A DNA stretch of 45,049 bases from Allofournierella massiliensis. Its GTDB lineage: Bacteria; Bacillota; Clostridia; Oscillospirales; Ruminococcaceae. The stretch lies in assembly GCF_021531255.1 (NCBI RefSeq), contig NZ_JAFBIO010000013.1:1-45049 (forward strand), given 5' to 3'. The translations under genes were made by a program, and so were the position numbers. The notes under the pieces were generated by a model. It was not told where the DNA came from, did no database searches, and saw only the letters and a list, made by a program, of their open reading frames with translations. The first letter of the stretch is position 1. Each line of letters starts with the position of its first letter. Positions 16,344 to 23,084 of this stretch are shown here, one piece after another.

Positions 16344-17558
16344 ATGGATCTCGTAAGCGAAAAATTTGCAAAACTTGGCTGCGACAATGCTCCCGGCCAG
16401 GAGATCAACCAGAAGGAGGAGACTCTCCCCCTGATCGGCGATAAACTGGAGGGCCGCCGGGTGGATTTCTCCCACGGCGATGTGGATGCCCATCCTCCCA
16501 TCCCCGGCAGCCTGGAAGCGTTCAACGAGGGTTTTGCCGAGGGCGGCGTGCAGGCCTACACCGAATACAAGGGCCGCAAGGCAATCCGGGATGACCTGGC
16601 TGCCAAGCTGGCTGCTTTCACCGGCGCTCCGGTAGACCCCGCCAACCTGATCGTGACCCCCGGCACCCAGTGCGCCCTGTTCCTGGCCATGGGCGCCACG
16701 GTGGGCAGAGGCGACAAGGTGGCCATTGTGGAGCCTGACTATTTTGCCAACCGCAAGCTGGTGGAGTTCTTCGACGGCGAGCTGGTGCCCATCTACATGG
16801 ATTTTGAGAAGGGCGAAAAGGAAGGCAAGGCCGGCCTGGATCTGGCTGCTCTGGAAGAGGGCTTCAAGCAGGGCGTTAAGGTCTTCCTGTTCTCCAACCC
16901 CAACAACCCCACCGGCGTGATCTACTCCGCCGAGGAAGTTGCCGCCATTGCTTCCCTGGCCAAGAAATACGGCGTGACCGTGATCGCCGACCAGCTGTAT
17001 TCCCGTCAGGTCTTTGACGGCCGGCCTTACACCCATCTGCGGGCTCAGAAAGAAGTGCCCGAGAACCTGATCACCATCCTGGGCCCCTCCAAGACCGAGT
17101 CCATGAGCGGTTTCCGTTTGGGCGTGGCCTTCGGCAGCCCCGTAATCGTTACCCGCATGGAGAAGCTGCAGGCTATTGTTTCCCTGCGGGCCAGCGGCTA
17201 CAACCAGGCCGTGCTGAAGAACTGGTTTGCCGAGCCCGAGGGCTGGCTGGCTGACCGGATCGCCCAGCATCAGCAGATCCGGGATGATCTGCTGGCCGTG
17301 CTGCGCTCCTGCCCCGGCGTATACGCCCGCACCACCGAGGCTGGCAGCTACCTGTTCGTTACCATGCCGGAACTGAAGGTGAGCCCGGAAGATTTCGTCA
17401 AGATCCTGCGCAAGCAGGCGGATGTGATCGTGACCCCCGGCACCGAGTTCGGGCCTCAGTTCACCAACAGCTTCCGCATCAACTTTTCCCAGGATCACGA
17501 CGCGGCCGTGGCTGCCATCCGCCGCACTGTCGAGCTGATTGAGAGGTACCGCAAATGA
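16344..17558 (+). CDS. PLP-dependent aminotransferase, class I/II
   Basis: The 404-residue protein is a fold-type I aminotransferase. The cofactor-binding signature is clear: NPNNPTG (185-191), D216 in VIADQLYS that contacts the pyridine nitrogen, K250 in LGPSKTESMSGFRLG that forms the Schiff base, and R258. A C-terminal Arg (FRINFS) would bind the substrate carboxylate. The substrate cannot be read from sequence; the family includes aspartate, alanine and branched-chain enzymes as well as some C-S lyases. The stop overlaps the start of ridA by 4 nt (ATGA), so the two are translationally coupled. The divergent LysR probably controls them. Confidence 0.9.
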   Translation: MDLVSEKFAKLGCDNAPGQEINQKEETLPLIGDKLEGRRVDFSHGDVDAHPPIPGSLEAFNEGFAEGGVQAYTEYKGRKAIRDDLAAKLAAFTGAPVDPANLIVTPGTQCALFLAMGATVGRGDKVAIVEPDYFANRKLVEFFDGELVPIYMDFEKGEKEGKAGLDLAALEEGFKQGVKVFLFSNPNNPTGVIYSAEEVAAIASLAKKYGVTVIADQLYSRQVFDGRPYTHLRAQKEVPENLITILGPSKTESMSGFRLGVAFGSPVIVTRMEKLQAIVSLRASGYNQAVLKNWFAEPEGWLADRIAQHQQIRDDLLAVLRSCPGVYARTTEAGSYLFVTMPELKVSPEDFVKILRKQADVIVTPGTEFGPQFTNSFRINFSQDHDAAVAAIRRTVELIERYRK

Positions 17559-17974
17559 GCAATAAGATCATTCCCCAGGGCAAATACATCCCTGCTTCCC
17601 GTGCCGGCAAGCTCATCTACACCGCGGGCATGACCCCCCGTGTGAACGGGCAGCTGATCATGGTTGGCCCTGTGGAGGCCGACAAGCCCCTGGAAACCTA
17701 CCGGGAGGCCCTGCGCCAGTCGGCGGAAAACGCCCTGAACGCAGCCCGCAACGCCCTGGAAGAGGGCGAGAGCCTGGATAAGATCGTGAACATGCTGGTC
17801 TTCCTGAACACCAGCGAGGACTTCACTTCTCACGCCAAGATTGCGGATTTCGCCAGCGAATACCTGGTGGAGCAGCTGGGTCAGGCCGGTGTGGGCAGCC
17901 GCACCGCCATCGGGGTCAAGACCCTGCCCGGCAACTGCCCCTGCGAGATCCAGCTGATTGCCATGGCCAAATAA
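17555..17974 (+). CDS. ridA: RidA/YjgF-family enamine/imine deaminase
   Basis: The 139-residue protein matches the trimeric Rid family, which hydrolyses reactive enamines and imines such as 2-aminoacrylate released by PLP enzymes. The conserved Arg that binds the carboxylate is in GSRTAIGV, followed by the family's LPGNCPCEIQLIA end motif. The gene begins inside the last codon of the aminotransferase, which suggests its product clears an imine made by that enzyme. That the aminotransferase releases such an intermediate is inference. A terminator follows. Confidence 0.88.
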   Translation: MSNKIIPQGKYIPASRAGKLIYTAGMTPRVNGQLIMVGPVEADKPLETYREALRQSAENALNAARNALEEGESLDKIVNMLVFLNTSEDFTSHAKIADFASEYLVEQLGQAGVGSRTAIGVKTLPGNCPCEIQLIAMAK

Positions 17975-18006
17975 CAGACATTCGCCTTCAGAATAGGATC
18001 ACCTCT

Positions 18007-18046
18007 AAAAAGCAGAGCCGCCTGTTTTCAGGCGGCTCTGCTTTTG
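18007..18046. terminator. Bidirectional intrinsic terminator
   Basis: A 17-bp perfect stem AAAAGCAGAGCCGCCTG / CAGGCGGCTCTGCTTTT with a TTTT loop. It ends ridA (+) and the GntR gene (-). Confidence 0.92.
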
Positions 18047-18063
18047 TCTGTTGTAATGAAAAA

Positions 18064-18729
18064 TCAGGCCTGGGCTTTCTTTTCCACCTGGGAAAGGTAA
18101 AACTCCAGATCGCCCCGGATATGGCGGCGCATCCGCTCTTCGGCCAGGTCTCCATCCCGCTGCTGCAGGGCTTGTACAATACCCATATGCTCGGTCAGAT
18201 AGCCGGCATCCCGCTTGTAGGCAGAAAATTCCTGGGTGCGGGCCAGCACCGACAAGGAGCGGTTGCGCTCGATCATGGTTTTCAGATGGGCGTTGCGGCA
18301 TCCCTCAATAATGCCGTCATGGAAAGCGGTGTTGATCTGAACCACCTTTTCCGCCTCGCCGGTATTATGGAAGGCCATGGCCTGATTGACGTATTCTTCC
18401 AGGCGGGCCAGATCTTCGGCGCTCAGGGCGGCGGCGCTCAGCCGGGCGGCGTAGGATTCCAACACCATCCGGCACTCATAGACATCCTTCATGTTTTCCA
18501 CATTCAGAGGATTGACGATCAGCCCGTTGGAGGAAGGCACCACCAGCTCGTCCTGTTCCAGCATCCGCAGGGCTTCCCGCACCGGGCTGCGGCTGACCCC
18601 CAGCGACTGAGCCAGGGCGTTTTCGTTGATTTTTTCCCCGCTGGGCAGCTTGCGGCTGAGAATCTGATTCTTGACGATCTCATATACCTGGATATGGTAA
18701 GCTTCCCTCTTGATAATCCTTTGTTCCAT
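18064..18729 (-). CDS. GntR-family regulator with FCD domain
   Basis: The 221-residue protein has a winged helix-turn-helix (about 10-75; the NENALAQSLGVSRSPVREAL stretch is the helix-turn-helix) and an all-helical FCD ligand-binding domain (about 85-210) with His residues that usually hold a metal. FCD regulators are typically repressors released by carboxylic acids. The start is ATG 18729 (GGAGG 9 nt upstream); the longer frame to 18840 runs through the promoter. The palindrome TGTCGACA overlaps its own -35 box and recurs at the promoter of the amidohydrolase/FAH unit. It therefore probably represses both itself and that unit. Confidence 0.88.
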   Translation of the reverse strand: MEQRIIKREAYHIQVYEIVKNQILSRKLPSGEKINENALAQSLGVSRSPVREALRMLEQDELVVPSSNGLIVNPLNVENMKDVYECRMVLESYAARLSAAALSAEDLARLEEYVNQAMAFHNTGEAEKVVQINTAFHDGIIEGCRNAHLKTMIERNRSLSVLARTQEFSAYKRDAGYLTEHMGIVQALQQRDGDLAEERMRRHIRGDLEFYLSQVEKKAQA

Positions 18730-18782
18730 ATTTTTAACCTCCGGCCGGACAACAAAACACGAAGCATCAGTATTCTTCCCAA

Positions 18783-18816
18783 AGTATAGCATAAAAAATG
18801 GATGTTGTCGACAGTG
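18783..18816 (-). promoter_or_regulatory. Promoter and operator of GntR gene
   Basis: Minus-strand TCGACA (18806-18811), a 17-bp spacer and TATACT (18783-18788) preceded by TGC. The palindrome TGTCGACA (18806-18813), within the longer TTGTCGACAGTG (18805-18816 on the plus strand), covers the -35 box. Confidence 0.6.
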
Positions 18817-18836
18817 AACATAAGGCCCGGAAACGG

Positions 18837-18885
18837 GCAAAGCCCCCGGCTTTCTTCGGGAGGAGAAGAAAGCCGGGGGCTTTGC
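18837..18885 (-). terminator. 21-bp perfect inverted repeat after amidohydrolase gene
   Basis: GCAAAGCCCCCGGCTTTCTTC (18837-18857) is followed by its exact reverse complement (18865-18885) with a 7-nt loop. No U-rich tail follows on the minus strand. It lies between the amidohydrolase stop and the GntR promoter, so it is terminator-like but atypical. Confidence 0.6.
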
Positions 18886-18909
18886 AGCAAAAGGAAAGAA
18901 GCGAAGAGA

Positions 18910-20265
18910 TTATTTCAGACGAGGAATGTACTGGCCCCAGCCCTGGGTGCCGACGACCTGGCCGTTCAGGCAAACGGTCTTGCCCCGCACCACAGTGCGG
19001 ACGGGCCAGCCCTGGAAGGTACGGCCAAAGTAGGGCGACCACTTGCACTTGGACTTCATATCCTCCACCGTGTAGGTGTGGCGCAAATCCATGTCCACCA
19101 CCACAAAATCCGCGTCCGAGCCGGGCTGCAGCACGCCCTTGCGGGGCCACAGGCCATAGATGCGGCTGGGGTTATAGCTGGTCACCTCCACCACCCGCTC
19201 CAGACTTACCTTGCCCTCGCTCACGCCATTGAGCAGGGTGGGCAGCAGGGTCTCGATACCGGGAATGCCGTTGGGGGCGTCCCAGATGTTGGTTTCACCT
19301 GGTTCTTTTTCGCTCTTTTCATAGGGGCTGTGGTCCGAGCCAAAGGTGTCCACATAGCCTTTGCGGAGCATTTCCCACATGCCGTCCCGATCGGCTGCGT
19401 CGTGCATCACCGGCGAGAATTTCAGGTAAGGGCCGTGGGTGAGCATATCTTCTTTTACAAAGGTAAAGAAGTGGGGGCAGGTTTCGGCGTAGACCTTTAC
19501 GCCCCGGGCACGGGCCTCACGGATGGTCTTCAGATCCTCCGGGTTGGTCACATGCAGGATCACGGCGGCGGCACCGGTTTTTTCCAGGAAGAAGATGGCC
19601 CGGCGCACGGCCTCGTGCTCCCCGTCAATGGGGTGGGATTCGTTGTAGGCCAGCCCGTCCTTGCGGCCTTCCGCCTTCAGCCGGGCCTCCTCCTTTTTCA
19701 GGAGCCGGTCGTTTTCGCAGTGGATCAGGGCCAGGCCGCCGTTTTTGGCCAGGATCTCAAAATGGCTCACCATGGCGTCATCTTCCACATAGGGGAAGTC
19801 TGCCACCGAAAAGCACATGAACATCTTGATGGCGGTGGCGCCGGTCTCCCGCCAGAGGGCGTCCACCCGATCCAGGTTGGAGGCCACCGCGCCCCCGTGC
19901 ACCGCGTAGTCCACATAGCCCCTGCCCTCGTAGCAGTTCTTGGTGAACTCGTAGCTTTCCTTGTCAATGGCCGGCGGCACATTCAGCGGATGGGAGATGG
20001 CGGTGGTGACGCCGCCGGCTGCTGCCGCGGCGGTGCCGCATACAAAGTCCTCCCGGCGGGTGATGCCGGGATCCTGGAAATGTACATGGGCGTCAATGCA
20101 GCCGGGAAGCAGGTATTTTCCTTCCAGATCAATGACTTCCCGGGCTTCCAGGCCGTCGGGTTTTTCGGCCAGGCAGGCGATTTTTCCGTCCTGTACCCCC
20201 AGGCAGCCCTGAAAACGGCCGGTATGGGTGACGATCTGGGCATTGGTAAAGAGTGTATCCAGCAT
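18910..20265 (-). CDS. Cyclic amidohydrolase of the dihydroorotase/allantoinase/hydantoinase family
   Basis: The 451-residue protein is a binuclear-metal amidohydrolase that opens a cyclic amide. Metal residues are visible: H60 and H62 in DAHVHFQDPG, the carboxylated Lys K147 in IKMFMCFS, H182 in LIHCEND, the His of ETCPHFF, and the Asp of GSDHSPY. The ETCPH and SDHSP motifs and length fit allantoinase (AllB) best, but dihydroorotase or hydantoinase activity cannot be excluded. The start has CGGAGG 9 nt upstream. It is 103 nt downstream of the FAH-family gene and shares its promoter, with the GntR gene just beyond. No uric acid or pyrimidine genes are nearby to fix the substrate. Confidence 0.85.
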   Translation of the reverse strand: MLDTLFTNAQIVTHTGRFQGCLGVQDGKIACLAEKPDGLEAREVIDLEGKYLLPGCIDAHVHFQDPGITRREDFVCGTAAAAAGGVTTAISHPLNVPPAIDKESYEFTKNCYEGRGYVDYAVHGGAVASNLDRVDALWRETGATAIKMFMCFSVADFPYVEDDAMVSHFEILAKNGGLALIHCENDRLLKKEEARLKAEGRKDGLAYNESHPIDGEHEAVRRAIFFLEKTGAAAVILHVTNPEDLKTIREARARGVKVYAETCPHFFTFVKEDMLTHGPYLKFSPVMHDAADRDGMWEMLRKGYVDTFGSDHSPYEKSEKEPGETNIWDAPNGIPGIETLLPTLLNGVSEGKVSLERVVEVTSYNPSRIYGLWPRKGVLQPGSDADFVVVDMDLRHTYTVEDMKSKCKWSPYFGRTFQGWPVRTVVRGKTVCLNGQVVGTQGWGQYIPRLK

Positions 20266-20368
20266 GGGCAGTTTCCTCCGAAACAGCTTTTTGGCACAAG
20301 GAACCGAAGGGGAATCCTTTCCTTCATAATGGTTCAGGCGGGAGAGAGTATATCCGAAAGGCAGAGGC

Positions 20369-21136
20369 CTATAGGGAACAGTTTACTGGGTTCCGGCAGG
20401 AGCCGATGCCCTCAATGGCTACCTCTACCACATCCCCCGGCGCTACAGGCACACCGTATCCGGTTGGAGTGCCGGTGAGGATCAGGTCACCTGGGCAGAG
20501 CGTCATCACATGGGAGATGTAGTGGATGAGGCGGGGGACCGGACAGATCATCCGGTCGGTAAAGCTGTCGATCAGGATGCTGCCGTTCTTGATGCAGCGC
20601 AGGCGGAACGGCCCGGGCCCTGTGCCCGCTAAAATCCGGTCGGAAAGCGGCAGGAAAGTGTCGTAGTTTTTTGCCCTTCCCCACAGCACATCCCGGCGCT
20701 GGATATCGCTGGCAGTCACATCGTTGGCGGTCATGTAACCCCATATGTAGCCCATGGCCTCCGTTTCCGGGATGTCACGGCCCTTTTTACCGATCACCAC
20801 CGCCAGTTCCACCTCGCAGGAAAGCTCCTGCACTTCGGCCGGGCGGAGAATGGGCTGCCCCGGCGGCAGGATGGCCTGGGGGGATTTGAGAAAGAGCTTG
20901 GGTTCGCAGGGGAGTCTCTCCCCTTCTTTTAGCTGGATATCCCGGTAATTCAGCCCCACCCCAATGATCTTGCCGGGGGTGCAAGGGCAGAGAAGAGTCA
21001 GTTCTTTCAGGGGAAGTTGTTCCCCGGTCCGTTCAAAGGAGGAAGGGTCGCTGCCGCGGAGAGGGAAGGCAGTATCCCCTTCCACCACAGCATATTCGGG
21101 CAAGGAGCCCCGCAGGAATCGAATATAAGAGAACAC
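20369..21136 (-). CDS. Fumarylacetoacetate hydrolase (FAH) family protein
   Basis: The 255-residue protein has the FAH C-terminal fold. GVGLNYRDI marks the active-site entrance, EVELAVVIG provides the Mg ligands, TANDVTASDIQ follows, and LILTGTPTGYG is the conserved loop near the end. The family includes C-C hydrolases and decarboxylases/hydratases acting on acylpyruvates or 2-oxo acids. I prefer GTG 21136 (AGAGAGG 9 nt upstream) to the ATG at 21157, which has no binding site. The gene heads an operon with the cyclic amidohydrolase, which suggests the two act on one nitrogen-containing substrate. Confidence 0.83.
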   Translation of the reverse strand: MFSYIRFLRGSLPEYAVVEGDTAFPLRGSDPSSFERTGEQLPLKELTLLCPCTPGKIIGVGLNYRDIQLKEGERLPCEPKLFLKSPQAILPPGQPILRPAEVQELSCEVELAVVIGKKGRDIPETEAMGYIWGYMTANDVTASDIQRRDVLWGRAKNYDTFLPLSDRILAGTGPGPFRLRCIKNGSILIDSFTDRMICPVPRLIHYISHVMTLCPGDLILTGTPTGYGVPVAPGDVVEVAIEGIGSCRNPVNCSL

Positions 21137-21187
21137 GATCAATAACCTCTCTGTCATCAGATTAGAAAGCGGGGAGTTTGTTCAGTC

Positions 21188-21232
21188 CACTGTCGACAAT
21201 ATAAATTATACATTATTCACCTAGTTTGTAAA
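21188..21232 (-). promoter_or_regulatory. Promoter and operator of FAH-amidohydrolase operon
   Basis: Minus-strand TTTACA (21227-21232), a 16-bp spacer and TATAAT (21205-21210). The palindrome TGTCGACA (21191-21198), inside CACTGTCGACAA (21188-21199), covers the expected start of transcription, a classic repressor position. The rest of the gap up to the Rrf2 promoter is AT-rich with a few small hairpins and no gene. Confidence 0.65.
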
Positions 21233-21412
21233 TAGATGCGTTTAAAAAAAATGTGGAATAAAACGAATTCTCTTTTTTGCCAAGAAAGGGCGGGGGCGCT
21301 TGTGGCAAAATGCCAAATCTTCCGGGCAGAATGGGCAGAAAAAGGCAATCTTTTAGAAAGGTATTTCTTTCGGGACAAAAAAGTCCTGTGGGGGGAGATG
21401 CTGCCGAGCGGC

Positions 21413-21441
21413 TTGAAAAAAAGCAGAAGATATGGTATATT
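21413..21441 (+). promoter_or_regulatory. Promoter of Rrf2 gene
   Basis: TTGAAA (21413-21418), a 17-bp spacer and TATATT (21436-21441) preceded by TGG. Confidence 0.7.
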
Positions 21442-21464
21442 ATTAGTATTCCGAGGTGACAAGT

Positions 21465-21896
21465 ATGAAATTTTCGACCAAAGGGCGCTACGCGCTCCGG
21501 CTGATGGCGGCCCTGGCCTGCCGGCCTGCCGGGGAAAACATTTCCCTCAAGGAGATCAGCCGGGAGCAGGAGATCAGCCTGAAATATATGGAACAGATCA
21601 TCACGCCCCTGGTGCGGGCCGGCTTGGTAAAGAGCGGCCGGGGCAGCCAGGGCGGGTATCGGCTGGCCCGGACTGCCGATCAGTACACGGCCGGGGAGAT
21701 CCTGCGGGCGGTGGAGGGGGACCTCTCCCCCATCCAATGTCTGGAGGATGCCCAGAATCAGTGCCCCCATTACTCCCGCTGCTCCACCATCCGCTTTTGG
21801 GAGGGGCTGGATCGGGTGATCCAGCAGTATGTGGATAGTGTGAGCCTGGAAGAGCTGCGCCGGGAAAGCTTGCCGGGGCAGGAACAGGAAGAATAA
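21465..21896 (+). CDS. Rrf2-family transcriptional regulator (IscR/CymR-like)
   Basis: The 143-residue protein has the winged helix-turn-helix of Rrf2 proteins (KFSTKGRYALRLM start, helix-turn-helix about 28-60, wing SGRGSQGGYRL). It carries three Cys (C92, C100, C106) in the place where IscR binds its Fe-S cluster, though the first spacing is seven residues rather than IscR's five. It may sense iron-sulfur status, redox state or cysteine. ATG 21465 is chosen over GTG 21456 because GAGGTG lies 7 nt before it and the family begins with MK-STKGRYA. No isc/suf or cysteine genes adjoin; a LysR gene is convergent. Confidence 0.87.
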   Translation: MKFSTKGRYALRLMAALACRPAGENISLKEISREQEISLKYMEQIITPLVRAGLVKSGRGSQGGYRLARTADQYTAGEILRAVEGDLSPIQCLEDAQNQCPHYSRCSTIRFWEGLDRVIQQYVDSVSLEELRRESLPGQEQEE

Positions 21897-21905
21897 AAAG
21901 CAAAA

Positions 21906-21933
21906 GCCCGGCCCTTTTGGGGCCGGGTTTTTT
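21906..21933. terminator. Intrinsic terminator after Rrf2 gene
   Basis: CCCGGCCC (21907-21914) / GGGCCGGG (21920-21927) followed by T6. The A-rich left flank lets it serve the convergent LysR gene too. Confidence 0.88.
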
Positions 21934-21973
21934 GTGCTTTTCAGGGGCTTGGGACCGATGAAAACAGGGAAAA

Positions 21974-22915
21974 CTATTCCTCCCAGAGGCGGTTTGCCTC
22001 CAGTTCCTGCTTCAGTGCCTCCACAAAGGTGTCGAGAGCCGGCGAGCGGTAGCTTTTTTGGTGGAGCACCAGGGAGAGCTGGCTGCGGCAGTCCAGGCCC
22101 TCAACCGGGAAAAAAAGGAGCGGATCTTCCGGGTGCAGGGCACTCAGGGCTCTGCCCTGCCCCAGGAACAACCCGGGGCAAAAGCAGGCCTCCTGGCCGC
22201 CGGCTGCCAGGGTCAGCTGGAGCCCGGCGTCGGCCACCGTGAGGGCCCGGCGGGGCGCAATGCCTTGGGTCCGGAAAAATTCATCCAGTTTGCGCTGAAA
22301 ATTGCTTCGGTCATGGGTGAAGATGAAATCCAGTTTTTCCAGGTCCCCGGCGCTCAGGCAGGGGTGTTCTTCCGGATTTTCCCACCCCAGCCGCCGGCAG
22401 AGCAGGGAGCGGCGGGCAGCCAGCCGGATGGGCTCCCGGGCCAGGGGGATATACTGAAACTCCGCCAGAGGGCGAGGGTCCACCCCCAAAAAGAGATCCA
22501 GTTCCCCGTTCAGCAGCATCTGTTCAAAGCGTTGGGTATCATCGTGGAAGAAGATCAGCTCCACCTGGGGGCAGTCTGCCCGGAACCGGCTCACCGCCCC
22601 AGGCAGCAGCACCCGGGCCCGGGCGGCGTGGATGCCCACCCGCAGAGGCCCGCCCCCCTGCCGGCAGATCTGGTCCATCTGGGCGTCCAAACCCTGTTCC
22701 AGCACCCGGATCTGGCGCAGGGTGCTCAAAAGGGCCTGGCCCGCCGGCGTCAGGGCAAAACGGGGCCGCCGCACAAATAAAGGCGTGCCGTAATGTTCTT
22801 CCAGCCGTTTCATCTGTTCGCTCATGGATTGCTGGGTGACGAAAAGCCGCTGGGCAGCCCGGCTGATGCTGCCCTCCTGGGCCAGCACCAGAAAATATTC
22901 CAGTCCGGTAGTCAT
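21974..22915 (-). CDS. LysR-family transcriptional regulator (divergent from ilvD-like gene)
   Basis: The 313-residue protein has the N-terminal LysR helix-turn-helix (residues 3-62; SISRAAQRLFVTQQSMSEQM is the core) and an effector-binding domain (about 90-300). AAGGAGGGGG lies just before the ATG. It diverges from the IlvD/Edd dehydratase with 169 bp between start codons, so it probably controls that gene. The inducer is unknown. Confidence 0.88.
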   Translation of the reverse strand: MTTGLEYFLVLAQEGSISRAAQRLFVTQQSMSEQMKRLEEHYGTPLFVRRPRFALTPAGQALLSTLRQIRVLEQGLDAQMDQICRQGGGPLRVGIHAARARVLLPGAVSRFRADCPQVELIFFHDDTQRFEQMLLNGELDLFLGVDPRPLAEFQYIPLAREPIRLAARRSLLCRRLGWENPEEHPCLSAGDLEKLDFIFTHDRSNFQRKLDEFFRTQGIAPRRALTVADAGLQLTLAAGGQEACFCPGLFLGQGRALSALHPEDPLLFFPVEGLDCRSQLSLVLHQKSYRSPALDTFVEALKQELEANRLWEE

Positions 22916-22939
22916 ACCGATCCCCCTCCTTTTTCTTCC

Positions 22940-22968
22940 TTTGTACCACAGCCCGGGTTTTAATACAA
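22940..22968 (-). promoter_or_regulatory. Promoter of LysR gene
   Basis: Minus-strand TTGTAT (22963-22968), a 17-bp spacer, TACAAA (22940-22945) preceded by TGG. Confidence 0.5.
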
Positions 22969-22985
22969 GAAAAATCCTGTGAAGA

Positions 22986-23030
22986 AGATAAAAATATCTG
23001 TTTTGATTTGTGAGTGTTCGGTGCTACACT
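22986..23030 (+). promoter_or_regulatory. Promoter of ilvD-like gene with candidate LysR site
   Basis: TTGATT (23003-23008), a 16-bp spacer and TACACT (23025-23030) preceded by TGC. Just upstream, AGATA-N4-TATCT (22986-22999) is a perfect dyad that could bind the divergent LysR regulator. Confidence 0.55.
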
Positions 23031-23084
23031 GAAGAAAACGGGATGGCCGGCGGGAAGGCCCCTGGCCGGAGAGGAGAAACGTCC

